Positions 20,605-32,838 of a DNA stretch of 64,000 nucleotides are shown here, piece by piece (position 1 is the stretch's first letter; each line of letters opens with the position of its first letter). Origin of the DNA: Branchiostoma floridae (lineage: Eukaryota > Chordata > Leptocardii > Amphioxiformes > Branchiostomatidae); assembly GCF_000003815.2 (NCBI RefSeq), contig NC_049997.1, forward strand, positions 10,039,860 to 10,103,859. Direction: 5' to 3'. Below the pieces are notes generated by a model. The model was not told the origin of the DNA, ran no database searches, and was given only the letters and a program-made list of their open reading frames with translations. Made by a program: the position numbers and the translations under genes.

Positions 20605-20780
20605 TAATCTACAGTGGGAGCTCATCTTTTTAATTTGCTGTTAGATGTGTAATTTCAAGCCTATAAAAATACATTTTTATCAATTTTGTGTCATAAAGTC
20701 TAGATTTTTAGACCTACTGACAGAATTTTTTTTCAGTCCCAAAAAGCAAATTTCCATCAGAAGGATGAGACAACCCTGGG
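20605..20780 (+). repeat. Dispersed repeat family A, fourth copy
   Basis: TCAAGCCTATAAAAATACAT, TTGTGTCATAAAGTC, TTTTTTTTCAGTCCCAAAAA and GCAAATTTCCATCAGAAGGA follow the same order as the other copies. Confidence 0.45.
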
Positions 20781-20801
20781 TGAATATATAACATACATTT
20801 G

Positions 20802-21015
20802 CATAATTCCACCAGGTGCCATTATCCCGCCACCTCAAAAAACGTTGTTATAGAGGCCTTCCCAAGATTGTCTTCAACACGTAAATATCTGAAATTCTGA
20901 ATTGTATTACATTTAGGAAATTAACATCCGGTGTTCAAGACAATCTTTTGAATACCTCTATACTAACGTTTTTTTGAGGTGGCGGTATTATGGCACCAGT
21001 CCTGGTGGAATTATG
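20802..21015. mobile_element. MITE with CATAATTCCACCAGGTGCC ends
   Basis: CATAATTCCACCAGGTGCCA at the left matches the complement of TGGCACCAGTCCTGGTGGAA TTATG at the right with a small internal indel. The next words, CCGCCACCTCAAAAAACGTT and AACGTTTTTTTGAGGTGGCG, pair as well, as do the GTCTTCAA/TTGAAGAC-like inner parts. The 214-bp element is essentially one long imperfect hairpin. Confidence 0.8.
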
Positions 21016-21725
21016 ATAGTCGATGTTAACTGCTATAGTACAGTGGTATTGATGGAGATGATCTAGAGAACTGGGGGCTGTGTCCTTTCCATGAGGTTAA
21101 CTTAATGAGAAGTTAAAAGGCTCCTGTCTGTGTCCTGTCAGGTCTGGCAGCAAAGCCTGCTGGGAGAAGCTGCAGTTTGTTTCATCTCACATAAAGAGCT
21201 AAAGATGTCCTGTTGAGTGTCAGTAAAGACTAATCAAAAGGCCGCTTTAGGGAAATTTATTGTTTCTCAGTTAGGTTGATTGTTTCTTAGCCAACAGGCT
21301 GCAATATGCTTTTATAAAGTTGTGCCAGAAACCATTTGATTCATTGATTTATTTTCATAGAAAGTAACCATGTTGAGTGTCACTGTCAGTAGTGATATGC
21401 ATAAAAATTGATTTAAAAGCAAATAAACAATAGTTGCAAAAAACTTCGGTTCAGGTGTTTTAATGATGGTATCAACAGATGATCACATGGAAAAGCAGCC
21501 TGCAGGCCGATTTGAGCGTTCTCATGAATAAATAAAGGTTCAAACAAAATAACTGAAGTTCCATTTTTTTGTAGTGCTCTTGGTGTGCATTGAAAGATCA
21601 ATACATTGAAAAATCAATTGTGAACCACATACATCTGTATTGCAAAATCTCCATAAACGTGCCAAAAATCTGTGTAAGGAAAATTTGATGGACCACCCAA
21701 AGAAGCTATCCTGCCAGATGTCCAT
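21016..21725. other. Unique sequence, nothing recognised
   Basis: No exon or repeat call is supported. Confidence 0.4.
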
Positions 21726-22130
21726 TTGTGGTGGAGGCACATGACTCAGCAATTATCCAAGCCAGAGTGAGGAGAGAGGGGGAAAAACATGTAGAGGAAG
21801 CAGATACCCTGGGAGCCAGCCAGGATCGGGCAGCTGGGGCAGCTAGGGCAGTTTATTCGGTGGCCCAAGACAGTCAGGCCCACCCATCTCCTATTAGCGC
21901 CCCGGGGAGTTTAAGCCCAATGAGGTCCACCTGCGTATCGATAACTCCTTTAGGCTTAAACTCCCTGGAGCGCTTATGTGAGATCAGCGGGCTGACTGCC
22001 TTGGCTCCCAGAACAAAACTGGCTGGCTACCCGGTCCTGTCTGGCTCCCAGGGTAATTTGCGGTGGAGGCACATGACTGAGCAATTATCCTAGCCAGAGG
22101 GAGGAGAGGGGAAAAACATGTAGAGGAAGC
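21726..22130. mobile_element. Inverted-repeat element between 75-bp direct repeats
   Basis: The core 21806-22054 starts ACCCTGGGAGCCAGCCAGGA and ends TCCTGTCTGGCTCCCAGGGT; a second inner pair is GCGCCCCGGGGAGTTTAAGC with GGCTTAAACTCCCTGGAGCG. Both sides carry direct repeats of about 75 bp (21726-21801 and 22058-22130) sharing GGTGGAGGCACATGACT, GAGCAATTATCC-type words and AACATGTAGAGGAAGC. Direct repeats this long are not a normal target duplication. Confidence 0.75.
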
Positions 22131-24714
22131 GCAGAGGGAAACAGACTAGATCTTTCCTCAGATGATAACAGCCTTGGTGCTCAGGGCTGTGATCTGTTAC
22201 CCTGATAAAAGTTGGATTTGTTTGGCCACCTCAGAGTCCGTCTGTCTTGTGTTTATCTGTAGCTGGGAGGTACAGATAACGTTCTCTGTGGGATGTATTG
22301 AATCTTTCTCTGTGCTGGGGTTGTAGCCTGAAAAGCAGGCTCTGCAGCTGGGCGGTGTTTTAATGTTGTCATTACTGCTGTGAAGGAAGTTCAACTCTGA
22401 CTTAGGTTCTGGTTGTGTTTTTATGTTTTCACATGTAGCAATGACTCTTAAAGCCATAAATTGTCCCTTGAATATACCTGGTCATTTTTCTGACCATTTG
22501 CTTCCTTGTAATGATCTAATCTGCATGTGATAGCTGTAATAGATATTGTCTTAATTAGTAATGCATGCTGGGAGGTAGTCCCCTACCAGATGGCATTATT
22601 TTTTTTATCCAGATTATTACTCTGTGACTGTCGACAGAGTATTGTACTATTTGTAGTAGGTCTATGTCTTGAGTGTTCGCACCTATATCCCTGTGTTCTG
22701 TTTGCCGCATTCGTCTGTGGTTTGGCATGTCGTTGCACGATGATGTTTTTTTTTTTTTTTTGCGGTAGCTGTTGTTATAATGATTTCAGAATGTAATGAT
22801 TTCAGAAATCACCCCTATATTTTTGCCTAGTAGTATTTCACAAGATTCCTGTCAGCATGTGGTTCAGCTGTTGGAGTGCTTATGTGCTGACAGGTCCTAC
22901 ATTAATACCCAGTGGGGGTCAGCAGCTTTGCTGCTAATGAGGGGGAATAAGTACCTACAGGAGAGCCAGGCTCTTAGGTGGTAGGATGCTCACTCAGATT
23001 GTGATGGTTCAAGTAGCATGGATCTCAATAATAACATCCGTAAATCAACGGAAGATATCTAAACATGAAGTTCCACTGCAGTACCAAGGGAAGCTGCTAG
23101 GTGACCCAAAATCTAATCATTTCCAGTAATCGTCACATCCCACCGCCACATACAAGTATGAGACCAATCCCTCCAGACGTTCATAAGTTATCTTGTTCAC
23201 TCAGACACACACACACAAACGTACAGTACCGGCCGGCAGTACCGGCTGCTTGAGCTTTTCCCAGTATCTGTATAATGTAGATTGAGGTAAAAAATGATTT
23301 ATTCATGCATCAAAAGACAACACCTGTTGAAGCATTAAAACCTTAGTACAGTTGTAGATAGTAAGAGCTGAGTTTCCAAGGCAATTGTTCTTTTCCTTAT
23401 TAGCAGAAGTCTTGCTCTTTGCTTCTTAATGCCCATATTCCAACGAGCTGTAGACATGCCAGTTCAGCTGTTCCATAGTTATGTGATGATCAGGTCTCTA
23501 ATATTGTAGCAGTGGGCGGGATTAACACATTCCTGGGACCAAAGTGGTTGGAGTTCCTCCTGTACTAATGAGATCACAGTCTGTCCAATGATGCAGCTGT
23601 TTCCTGATGGATCTAGAAGATGTTCCTGCTAAACAATGGGATGAAGAGGAGCTCATCCATGAGGGCCTGCATGGGGGATCCTGATAGTGCATTACATTGA
23701 ATTCAGAAGAACTCATTTTGCAAAAATTAAGGGAGGCAATTATGCTAAATTATTTGTCACACCAAGTATTAAGTAAAGAAGACTACTTTCCAAGTACTAA
23801 ACCTACAAATTACCTACTACCTACCTAGTCCCTTGACCTTCTGGTCGTTGGGGGGACAAGGTAGTAGCCTACGAGTTACGTGAAATAATAGATACCCTGA
23901 GATTTAGGGTCTCCTAAGCACCTGTCTGATATCTTAACTTCTCATATGGAACAGAAGTTTTGCAAAAGTGCAGTAAGCAGTCATATTATATACACCATGA
24001 AAGATTATCCAGGGCTTTTGTTTACCTTAAGCAGACCCAGCAGAGGATCATGGTACCAGGTACAAGATCTGTGTCCTTATTTGTTGACCAAAGGTCGAAG
24101 GTGACCTTTCCTGTCTGACCTTGCCTGTGACCTCTAACTTTATAAGCCTATCGTTTATCAGCTAAATCGCTTGTAGGCACTTGAGCTATCAATCAGTGGA
24201 CATCTATAACATGTGTGAGCGCCAAACAAGTGAATTAAGAAGGGATGAGCGAGTCAAACTGTTGTCCATTTGAGCTGTCAATCATAAATGTCTGGTTCAG
24301 ATGAGGCCATAGGTTAAATTTAGCAGATAGTCTTGTAGCAGATAGTCACAATAGATGCCTCTCATAGTACAGTACTCGTGTTTGAAATACTGCCTACACA
24401 CTTTTGCACCTCAAAATTGGAATTGTGCATCTAATTTTTGTTTTAATAATTGTATCTATTGAGTTACAAGTTTAACGTTAGTGAAGACAAGAAGTACTGT
24501 AGATCTATTACAGTGTATATAGTTGTTTTGTGAGGGTCATTAGATTCAAACTTTTATGTGTTTTTCTGCGCATGACACCTGTTTTGTCTCCAACCTGTAT
24601 GGTCCACATATCAGTAACCTTTTTGTGTATCATACTTGTCAACCAAATATTTAGTATGCAATGTCAAGCTTTAACATTTGATAGGGAGACCCAAATTACC
24701 ATCATAATATGATA
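22131..24714. other. Unique AT-rich sequence with small repeats
   Basis: Includes an 18-T run near 22746-22764 and two related segments (about 22845-22925 and 23455-23520) sharing GTTCAGCTGTT, TTATGTG and CAGGTC in order. Near 22971-23010, GTGGTAGGATGCTCACTCAG and GATGGTTCAAGTAG resemble tRNA A and B boxes. At 23100-23250 a stretch ending in (CA)n and paired CCGGCAGTACCGG words resembles a LINE 3' tail. None is firm. Confidence 0.35.
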
Positions 24715-24789
24715 CTAAGGATCGAAGATAAAAATGTATAATAGTATAACTACTAGTTATACTATTATACATTTATCTTCGATCCTTAG
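24715..24789. repeat. 75-bp near-perfect palindrome (hairpin)
   Basis: CTAAGGATCGAAGATA and ATGTATAATAGTATAACT pair with AGTTATACTATTATACAT and TATCTTCGATCCTTAG around the central ACTAGT. Only a two-base indel separates the arms. It could extrude as a cruciform; it may be a tiny MITE. Confidence 0.9.
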
Positions 24790-25547
24790 AATATCACCAT
24801 ATACTACTATACTATGCTATGCTCAAGAGTACTGCTACTAGTAGTAGAGTCTTCAGGTGTATTACAGCACCGTTATAGTTTATACTGCCCCTTACGGGGT
24901 GGCATACCCTTCCTCTCTCACTCCTCTAGCTGATTAAAAGATGGGGATGAGCCAGGTCTCCTGTCCGGGTGAATGTATTGTATGTCTTTATTACTTGTCA
25001 ACGGTAAGCTGGAATTTGATAAGGATTTTCTTATGTACTTACAAGTTCAGAGGAATGAGGTGAAAGTTGCATGGCTGGATCCTATCACTCATTGCAAATC
25101 TTCCAGATCAAGATAACATGAGATGGAAGAATGAAGTGTTTTGCTCAAGGGACCAAACTGAGAAAAACATAACCTTAACAATCATGATTTAAACCCCAAG
25201 CATCAAGGACAAATATGCCAGATGACCATAACATCAGACAGAGGAATGAAGGAATAGCCTATGGGACCAAACATAACAGAAAACAACAAAAATAAACAAA
25301 CAAACAAACAAACAAACAAACAACCTTACCTTCACACAGTTCATGGTAATTTAAACTATACAACTGGATAAGATTCAGAGATTTACTTCTGGACATTTTG
25401 AGTGACATCAATCACTCTTCACCGATTTTAGTGGCTGTTTGAATGACTGATTTGAAACTGGTGTACATGTAATATTTCAACAATGTTATAATTATAATCT
25501 TACATGTAGAAACAACATTTTATCTTCTTTCCATAGGCCAAAGTCTA
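24790..25547. other. Unique sequence with (CAAA)n microsatellite
   Basis: About seven CAAA units lie at 25295-25323. Nothing else recognised. Confidence 0.5.
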
Positions 25548-25710
25548 ACGCTAGTTCACCTCTGTCCGAAGGGCAAACTTTATGAAGGTTGATTTTGAAA
25601 ATATTACAGTTTGAAACCACCGTCTGTGGACTTGATATCCCTAAATACCCAGTTTTTAAAAACATCCTAACAGCAGATAGGTTACCCTGTGGATAAAGGT
25701 GAGCTAGCGT
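25548..25710. mobile_element. MITE with CTAGTTCACCTTTATCC-type ends, copy 1
   Basis: AACGCTAGTTCACC on the left pairs with GGTGAGCTAGCGT on the right. The right arm GTTACCCTGTGGATAAAGGT matches the arms of the second copy at 59129-59354, and both share GCAGTTTGAAACCACCG-like interior words. Confidence 0.65.
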
Positions 25711-26195
25711 ATGTGTAGAATCTATATTTACCTTCTTTCTACTTGCCAAAGCCTACCTCAATAGAGAGCAATAATAAGTGAGTCTGTCAGACTCTGTGAT
25801 ATGTCAATTATCACCTATCATCCCCAAGGTAGTCATGTCTGCCCAATGCCAAGACTTTAGACAGTTATCAGGAGCGTAATGCAAGAAAGAAACAAAAACA
25901 TGGGAATTTCAAGGTCGATAACTTTGCGATCCTTTTGAGATCAAGGTTAGAATGTGTAAGGTTTTCCTGTACTGTGTCTGGCGAGGACACTTGTAGAAGA
26001 GGTTATCGCTCAGTTATCTAACACTTCATGGCTGCTTAAACACTTGGCTTTGTGTAGTGTATATCTTCAGACATGCCAAAGCGTCTTTAGTCCACTCTAT
26101 TTGGTAGAGGGCCAGTGCCTTATTGCTAGAAGGCTTGTCAAGATGAAATCTAACTAACAGTGATGTCAAATCGCCCATGCCACTTTCATCAATAT
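25711..26195. other. Unique sequence, nothing recognised
   Basis: No feature supported. Confidence 0.35.
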
Positions 26196-26365
26196 CAGTC
26201 TGCCCAGGTGCAAAAAAAAAATGGGTACCTGATTTCGGTTGGGGAGGTAAAATGGCCTGTGCCTTCCAATACATAATACGTTAAACACAGTTGATAACAA
26301 CCCACTGCCTTAAGGCCCTCAATAAGGCTATGGGGCTCCCTTTACCTTTTTAACTATTAAAAACA
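26196..26365 (+). mobile_element. 5'-truncated tRNA-SINE body
   Basis: ATGGGTACCTGATTTCGGTT, GGGGAGGTAAAATGG, CTGTGCCTTCCA and AACAACCCACTGCCT occur in the same order as in the longer copy at 36303-36779. The tRNA-like head is missing. Confidence 0.65.
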
Positions 26366-28393
26366 CTGTTATCAGCCTTCCTTTTCTCTTTCAAGTTTGC
26401 AAACTTTTTCGCTTCTCACCTTTTTAAGTCATAACATTATTTTTTTTATTGTTATCATAATCATTGTTAAAAAGAAAAATATTGATAACTTGTAATTACC
26501 TTTTTACATCCTTCCATTATGCTCCTCTGGGTACTTAAAAGTGGTCTTGCCCTTACGATGTCATGGGCAGGTGTGTCATGTCTTGCCTCCAAGGATCTGC
26601 CCCCCTCCCCACCTTACCTGCCCCCAGTGCACCGTCCTACCTCCCTACTTGTTTGGAATTCAGTAGCCACCCTAGAGCTGCTAACTGACATTACCCAGTC
26701 ACTTAAACACCGAGTTGTTTTGCCTGTTTGCGTGTCGTTCCCCTGTATTTGTGTTTGTATACGTTACAGGTGACTTCTTTGTTTATGTGCGGATGGTTAC
26801 CGCTACCTTTGATGTCTAAATCTTGTAGATCTGAGAGTTTGGAATTCCTGATTTAAAGGATGACTGCTTCTCCTGATACATGACATTTTAAGTGCTGTAC
26901 CACCTCACTCTCTGTTATCAAAGTAAAGTTGTTGAAGCCCAGAGTTGGAGTCACTGGACAGATCAGCCGCATGGAAGCACAGTGTGAAGACTATCCGACT
27001 GCTGCCTACCCCTGTGACAGGGATCCTAGCAGCAGTATAATAAAAGATGCATACGATGGATACGAAAGTCAAACCTGTACAATTCATCTTCTTGACTTGG
27101 TAGACACTTAGATGATTTCCCCATTGACACAAGCATAAAGAATGCTGTCTATAGTAAGCACCTGTCCATATAGACCAGATCTTATTGGTTCCCGTGTGCC
27201 GCGTGTGGTCTTTTGGGGCAGTTTGGACCTTATCGCAGACAGTAGCTAGCAAAGATGAAAATAAAGACACCTAATATTTGGAGTCCGATATCTGTGTAGC
27301 ATATTTCATTTTAAAGTTTGCTTGAAATTGGCAAGTGCTGAAAATAGCAAATAAAAAGGTTTGTCTTTGTATTAGCATGAAGAGTTTTTCAGAGAATTTA
27401 CCTGGGGTAATTTTGCTACCATCTTAAGCTGTTTTCATTGAATTCTCAAATGTTCTCTAGGCCTTGGTGTTGTATTTGGTGTTGGGGAACATATGAACAG
27501 TCCTTGCCTCCTTGCCATCACTTCATTTGGTGTTGGGGAACATGTAAACAGACTCCTTTATCTCAGTAAGGCAAGCTGACTTGTCATGTCTGTCCTTACG
27601 GCCTCCCAGCTAAGGAAACAGATATCTTTCACTCCAGCATGTTTCCCAAACGTAGGGAGTGAAGTTTGATGAGCTCGGGTTGTTGTCAGCCAAATCCTCT
27701 GGCCCGGCTGTTGTGGTAACTCGTGAAGAATGTCTGATGCGTTTGACATTGATGTAAACCAGAGCGTCTTAGAGTAAGCAAAAAAATTTTATATTCTGAG
27801 AATTTGAAGACACACCCTCATATTTTGTTGTGTGCCAAGTCTTCTGACAGGGTCTGTACTTTTTTTTGACAGCAAGGGGAATCAACAAATCTTTTCTACT
27901 CATTATCCACAGGCCCATTTTCCCAAATGATAATGTTCTCATTGCTTATGTTGCACCAGATTTAGACTGTGATATCTAATGTTTTCTCCTCTTTCTTCCA
28001 TGTCTTCCCTCCTGATGTGCCGATGCTGTATTGCTGTCTGTTGTCGTCATCATCATTTGTCATGTTGGATGAAATGTTACAGGTATGTGTCTTTGCTGTA
28101 TATCTGAAAACAATAAAGGAAGCAAAAATTAGTTGCATGAAGTAAATATTCCTTTCTATTTGTTTAAAACTGTACATATATGAGTGCCACACCGACATAT
28201 GTACACATACAGTCATGACAAATTAACATGCTGATATGGACATACAGCCTTGCAGTACAATACATCTAGCACACCCAACCATATAGTAAAATAGTGCCAC
28301 CTTTCAGTTGTGATGAGAATTGCACTTAACTCATACACCAAATAAAGTGATTCACAGAGATTAGATGCTAAACAGATAACTTAGTTACTTACT
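26366..28393. other. Unique AT-rich sequence
   Basis: A short direct repeat, TTTGGTGTTGGGGAACAT, lies near 27475 and 27527. No exon or RNA gene recognised. Confidence 0.4.
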
Positions 28394-28713
28394 CAGGGCT
28401 CGAAATACTGGGTGCATGTGCACCCAGGTGCACCCAAAATTGGAGCTGTGCACCCAATTATTTTTTGTGGGTGTACACGGTGCACCCAAATATTTTCTTA
28501 GGTTTATGTATGTAAAGATATCAAAGTACACTAGTATACCTCATATTCTTGACATCTAAGTTAGAAAGATATTAAAAATGTCTCTCATGGTACTTGCTTA
28601 CGATTTGATAGCTTGAACTAAGTTTTATTATCTGGTTATTGCTTAAATTTAAGTGGTGCACCCAAAAATTTTTTGGTGCACCCAACTTCTTAAGCTGGGA
28701 ATTTCGAGCCCTG
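28394..28713. mobile_element. hAT-like MITE with CAGGGCTCGAAAT ends
   Basis: CAGGGCTCGAAATACTGG at the left and ATTTCGAGCCCTG at the right are inverted. CTTACT flanks both sides (28388-28393, 28714-28719). The word GGTGCACCCAA recurs four or more times within. The element is 320 bp with no ORF. Confidence 0.8.
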
Positions 28714-28831
28714 CTTACTGAAAAGTGACTTATCACAAATATTGTAGTGAAAAGTTAAGGAGATATGATTATTGTGAGAAAAAGATTCATACATCGTGGG
28801 TGTTGTAATGTAGAGTACAATACTTCCATTG

Positions 28832-29174
28832 CAGGGCTTTAGCCAGCTCGAAACTTTTTTCCGTCAGCCAATCGTCGAGAAAATTAATTAGAAGGACCAA
28901 CGTCCTTGGAAGGACTGAACTGAGACCTTGAAAAACGGGTTTTAATGAGATTATCGTATGCGAAAGGGCACCGACACACATTGTCAACAATCATAACAAT
29001 AGCAAAACAAACAGTGTGTGGCTTTTACGGCCGTGGATGGCGTCCCCAAGCCGCCTGAAGCTTCCACCAAGGATTTTTGTCCGTCAAGGTTGACGGATTG
29101 GTTTGAAAATTTTTCCGTCAGACGCAACAAATTTCCGTCAATTGACGGAAAAACGGACGCTGGCTAGAGCCCTG
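28832..29174. mobile_element. hAT MITE (CAGGGCT-TAGCCAGC), copy 1, intact target duplication
   Basis: Ends CAGGGCTTTAGCCAGC and GCTGGCTAGAGCCCTG; perfect 8-bp direct repeats TTCCATTG at 28824-28831 and 29175-29182. A second, inverted copy is at 44124-44463. The interior has strings of CCGTCAATTGACGG and CCGTCA words. The 8-bp duplication and CAGGG ends identify the hAT superfamily. Confidence 0.9.
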
Positions 29175-29182
29175 TTCCATTG

Positions 29183-30114
29183 TCAGATGCAACAGTTACA
29201 CTTTGTTTATGTTCCCGTGGTGAAAATAAACAAAAAGGCCAGGTGAGATTGCGGGCAGGTCCTGTTTCACAACAATCTACTTTCAGATTGAATGTTTGTG
29301 TTCACTTGGTATTCCTGTATCAGACTTCTGTATGAAGCCATGCTTTCTTTCCTCACAAACTTGATTATTTTTGGGAGGTTGAAATAAGATAAGAAACATG
29401 ACTGTAAGCTATGTTATAATTTGCAATGGTGTCATATAGTTTTATTGTGGAAATGACTCTATAGGTAAATTATTATGCTTTGTTAAACAAATATATGGTA
29501 GGAATGGAAAATGATAAGACTTTGGACAAAGTCACGTGACCATGAAGCTAGCTGTGTAGCTATTGATTCTATTTTATTTAAACTTATTGCAATGTGTAAA
29601 GGGGGCCAAAGAGATGTACAAGCAAATTATCAGTTTGTTCATTTCTTTCTTTATTCATTTATCTATAAGACTATGTGCATGCACTTTTAACCTTCGTGAG
29701 ACAGGAACAACCGACAATAAAGTTAATAGGAGGAGGAAATAAGATGTTTGATACCTTTTATGTTTGACAAATTGATTGGATAATTTTGTTCACAGATTCC
29801 ACTTTCTGTGCAGTTTCTTAACAGTTTTATGGAGATTTACTTATGTGGGGAAACAGTATATAACACACAGGAAGAGGTTGTACAGCGGTAGTCCACCCTA
29901 GAAGGGTGGGAAAGTAACCCTGTCCTGTAGTGTGATACATCAGGACATTAAGTTGATCTTAAATCTCATCCACTTTACCAGTTCCCATGACCCAGAATGG
30001 TAACCTTAAACTTGTCTGCGATAATTGATTTCAGGCTGAACTTAAGACTATGATTTCCAAGTACTATATACAGTGTTAGCCTCCACAGGTTGCTGGAAAA
30101 ATAGTAGAAATTGG
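29183..30114. other. Unique AT-rich sequence, nothing recognised
   Basis: No feature supported. Confidence 0.4.
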
Positions 30115-30283
30115 CTAGCCTGGTATCCAGCCGTAATATAGCTCCCGAGTCTCTTCTCTCCTCTTTGCGATGCATTATGTCTGGCCCCGGTTGATTTGAA
30201 ATCAGTTGGAATTTAAATATCATGTAATTCCAAAGAGGAGAGAAGAGACTCGGGAGCTATATTACGGCTGGATACCAGGCTAG
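30115..30283. mobile_element. MITE with 53-bp perfect inverted ends (TAGCCTGG family)
   Basis: Positions 30115-30167 and 30231-30283 are exact reverse complements, starting CTAGCCTGGTATCCAGCCGT. Perfect arms indicate recent activity or gene conversion. The spacer between the arms is only 63 bp. Confidence 0.92.
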
Positions 30284-30481
30284 AAAATTGGCCAAATAAG
30301 ACAGAAAACACACCAGAGGAGTTAGATGGCCGAGGAGTACAGTTTGCAAACTGTAGAGCCTGGTAGAGGCTAATACATCTGTGTAGTCCACTGGTTAGTG
30401 ACCCTGCCTCTTCATGTTACTGGAAGGGTAGCAGTTCATGTGCTTGTCAAAAAGAGCTTGTGAAATTTCCAGACACCATCA
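30284..30481 (+). other. Possible decayed tRNA-SINE head
   Basis: TAGTCCACTGGTTAGTG near 30390 fits a tRNA A box and GGTAGCAGTTCATG near 30428 is a weak B box. This is suggestive only. Confidence 0.25.
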
Positions 30482-30603
30482 CTCTCCAAGCAGAGGTTGA
30501 TGGGAAAACCAATGACCCTTTTTCTTATATGCCATCTGGGTTAGCTGACAGGAAAAGACGGCATATACGGAAAACTTTTCCCCTTCAACCTCTGCTTGGA
30601 GAG
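30482..30603. mobile_element. Small hairpin MITE (122 bp)
   Basis: CTCTCCAAGCAGAGGTTGA (30482-30500) and TCAACCTCTGCTTGGAGAG (30585-30603) are exact 19-bp inverted ends. Inner words GGGAAAAC...ATATGCC also pair imperfectly with GGCATAT...TTTTCCCC. Confidence 0.85.
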
Positions 30604-31455
30604 CAGGTTGATACTGTAGATAGAATTTCTCTTGTCTGTCACAACCAGTGGAAGAGCTTCTCTTTAGTGCGCTTAACTGGTTAAGATCACTTTTTCTTTT
30701 AATACACATAATTTGTCAACCTCATTATCCTATTGCTGAACTCCCTACTGATAACCAACACTATCGTTTTCCTAGCATTGTTTGTAGTTCTATGACCTCT
30801 CCTTTGTTGTTTGACCTTTCATTGACCTTACGACCTCTTCTCAGGAAAGACCTTCCCTGAAACCTTCCATGTTCTCCCCAGGTAGAACACAAACTGTAAT
30901 CATAGAATTAGTAATACAGGAAAATAGGGTTGGTTGAACATGGCCCTGCTGTGAGGTCCAACATGAAAGAGCTACTGATCATGTTTGGGGGAAGAGGGTA
31001 CACTTCTATAGTTTCAAAAGGGCTGCCAAAAAAAAAACCAAAACCTGTGAAGTGTGGACACTCTTTTTGACTTGTAACATTTGATTTATTGACAGGTGTT
31101 TTAATTGTGTGAATCAACACACATAGATAGCATTGTATGCAAGCACTTGAAATTGAAAGATTCTCAAAAACATTCTTTTCAAGACATTTTCTATTCAGCT
31201 TTCCTTCTTCTATTATCAAAGCCAAGTGTTCATGACACAGATCTTCACAACAATTTTGTTTCATTTTGAATTTTTATTATGTAGGCAACGAATGTGGAGA
31301 AATCACACATCAATTAAACAGAAATCACAAAACTATTAAGGGTAGATCCTGATATTGATTATCATTTAATAGCCTATCTAATATCTTAAATACCAGCCAA
31401 AATCTTTTGATTTTTTTTTACTAACAACATCCCCCAAACAGGTCTTAGTTCGTAG
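30604..31455. other. Unique sequence, nothing recognised
   Basis: No feature supported. Confidence 0.4.
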
Positions 31456-31711
31456 TTTGATATCTTCAGGACAAACTGCACTATATCATTCTCCATCCTA
31501 AGGTTGCCAAACATTTTGTATCCAAGGAAGGAAGTGTCAGACTCCTGCAGGAAGAGAAATTTTGATGGTCTACATCCCCCCAAAACAGTTATCTCTGAAT
31601 TTGACATCTTCAGGACAAACTGCTCTATATCATTCTCCATTCTAAGGTTGCTATCCTCCAAACATTTTGTATCCAAGGAAAGAAGTGTCAAACTCTTGCA
31701 GGAAGAAGGGA
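31456..31711 (+). repeat. 144-bp tandem duplication
   Basis: Units at 31456 and 31600 share TCTTCAGGACAAACTG, TATATCATTCTCCAT and CCAAACATTTTGTATCCAAG. Confidence 0.85.
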
Positions 31712-32611
31712 AGTCCTTGACTGGGAGTGATTTATGTAGTACAGTTCCTCTGTGACATGTAGGTCCTGGTCCCCCATTCCTCCACATTTCCCCTGACTAA
31801 TTGTTTTTTCATGGCCTTGGTACCAGAGGATCCTGTGATGAGGGGAGAGGAAGTTTTGGGAGTTGGGGAGGTTGTTGTCCCACACTTGTTGGCCTTGAAA
31901 GTGGTGTGTTCCATGTAGGTGGCCCTTGTGTAACAGTGGGGGTTCAAGTAGTGCTAACTGACCATGCCAAACGCCTGTCAGGCTTTTGGGTCAGTCAGTT
32001 ACGCTGCTAGTGTTGTGATTCGGACGATTGAACCCTGGCCTGACAGGACATTTGTATATATTGTTTATTTCTGTTCTACTCGCCCCTTTTGTGTATCACT
32101 TGTTACAAGAGAAAAGTGTGTGCTGATCAGATTTCTCATAGATGTATTTTATTTTACTGGATGTCTTAAAAGTGCCTTATAAGAGATCGTGACTTGTCAG
32201 GTACCCCAGGTAACTTTTGTAGCCAGGAATCTTTTTTGTCGTCTTCGTCAGAGACTGCGTCTATGATTGGTTATCTTACAATGAAAAATTACCTGATTCA
32301 GGTCATGCCAGAGTATTGCCTTCTGCAAGAGAATTTGTATGTACATCAATTATACCAATAAGAATTATGGATGAAATTATCAATACAGCACAAATTGACC
32401 TGCCAAAGATTGAAAGAACATCATGATGACACCCAAGGTTTGGTTGGTTGAAATCTTTCAACAGCTACACTATGTGTTCCTTCTATTTTTCGTTCTTGTT
32501 GGAAAACAAAAATAGGGGCATTCCTTGTTTGCAAAGCGTGAATCGACGTCAGAGTGCTGCGAGTTCCGCGAGTCTAGACCGTTGTCTAGACAAACCCAGG
32601 TGATGTGTGAA
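31712..32611. other. Unique sequence, nothing recognised
   Basis: No feature supported. Confidence 0.4.
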
Positions 32612-32629
32612 GTATTGTGTGCAACACTA

Positions 32630-32838
32630 CTGTAAATGCAGAAACTTTTGCGGTGGTTTAATGTTCACGGGTTTTCGTGGCAGCCGCTTCACCGCGAACT
32701 TAAAACCACCGTGAACCTTTTTCCATGGCAGTAAGAGACTACAGTGCATGGTGATACCGCGAATTTAAAACCACCGCGAAAAGTTGTTTTTCTGGCTACG
32801 GCGAAATATAATCCCCGAGATCTTAAATGCATTTACAG
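32630..32838. mobile_element. TA-flanked MITE, CTGTAAATGC ends, copy 1
   Basis: CTGTAAATGCAGAAACTTTT at the left and ATGCATTTACAG at the right, TA on both sides, and CGCGGTGGTTT / AAACCACCGCG inner pairs. Copies of the family lie at 39161 and 39816. A 19-bp direct repeat also lies just outside. Confidence 0.8.

Noticed and set aside
22971-23010. tRNA gene (also 30390-30440 and 10800-10905)
   Set aside because: Only loose A/B box matches; no complete cloverleaf could be folded. At most decayed SINE heads.
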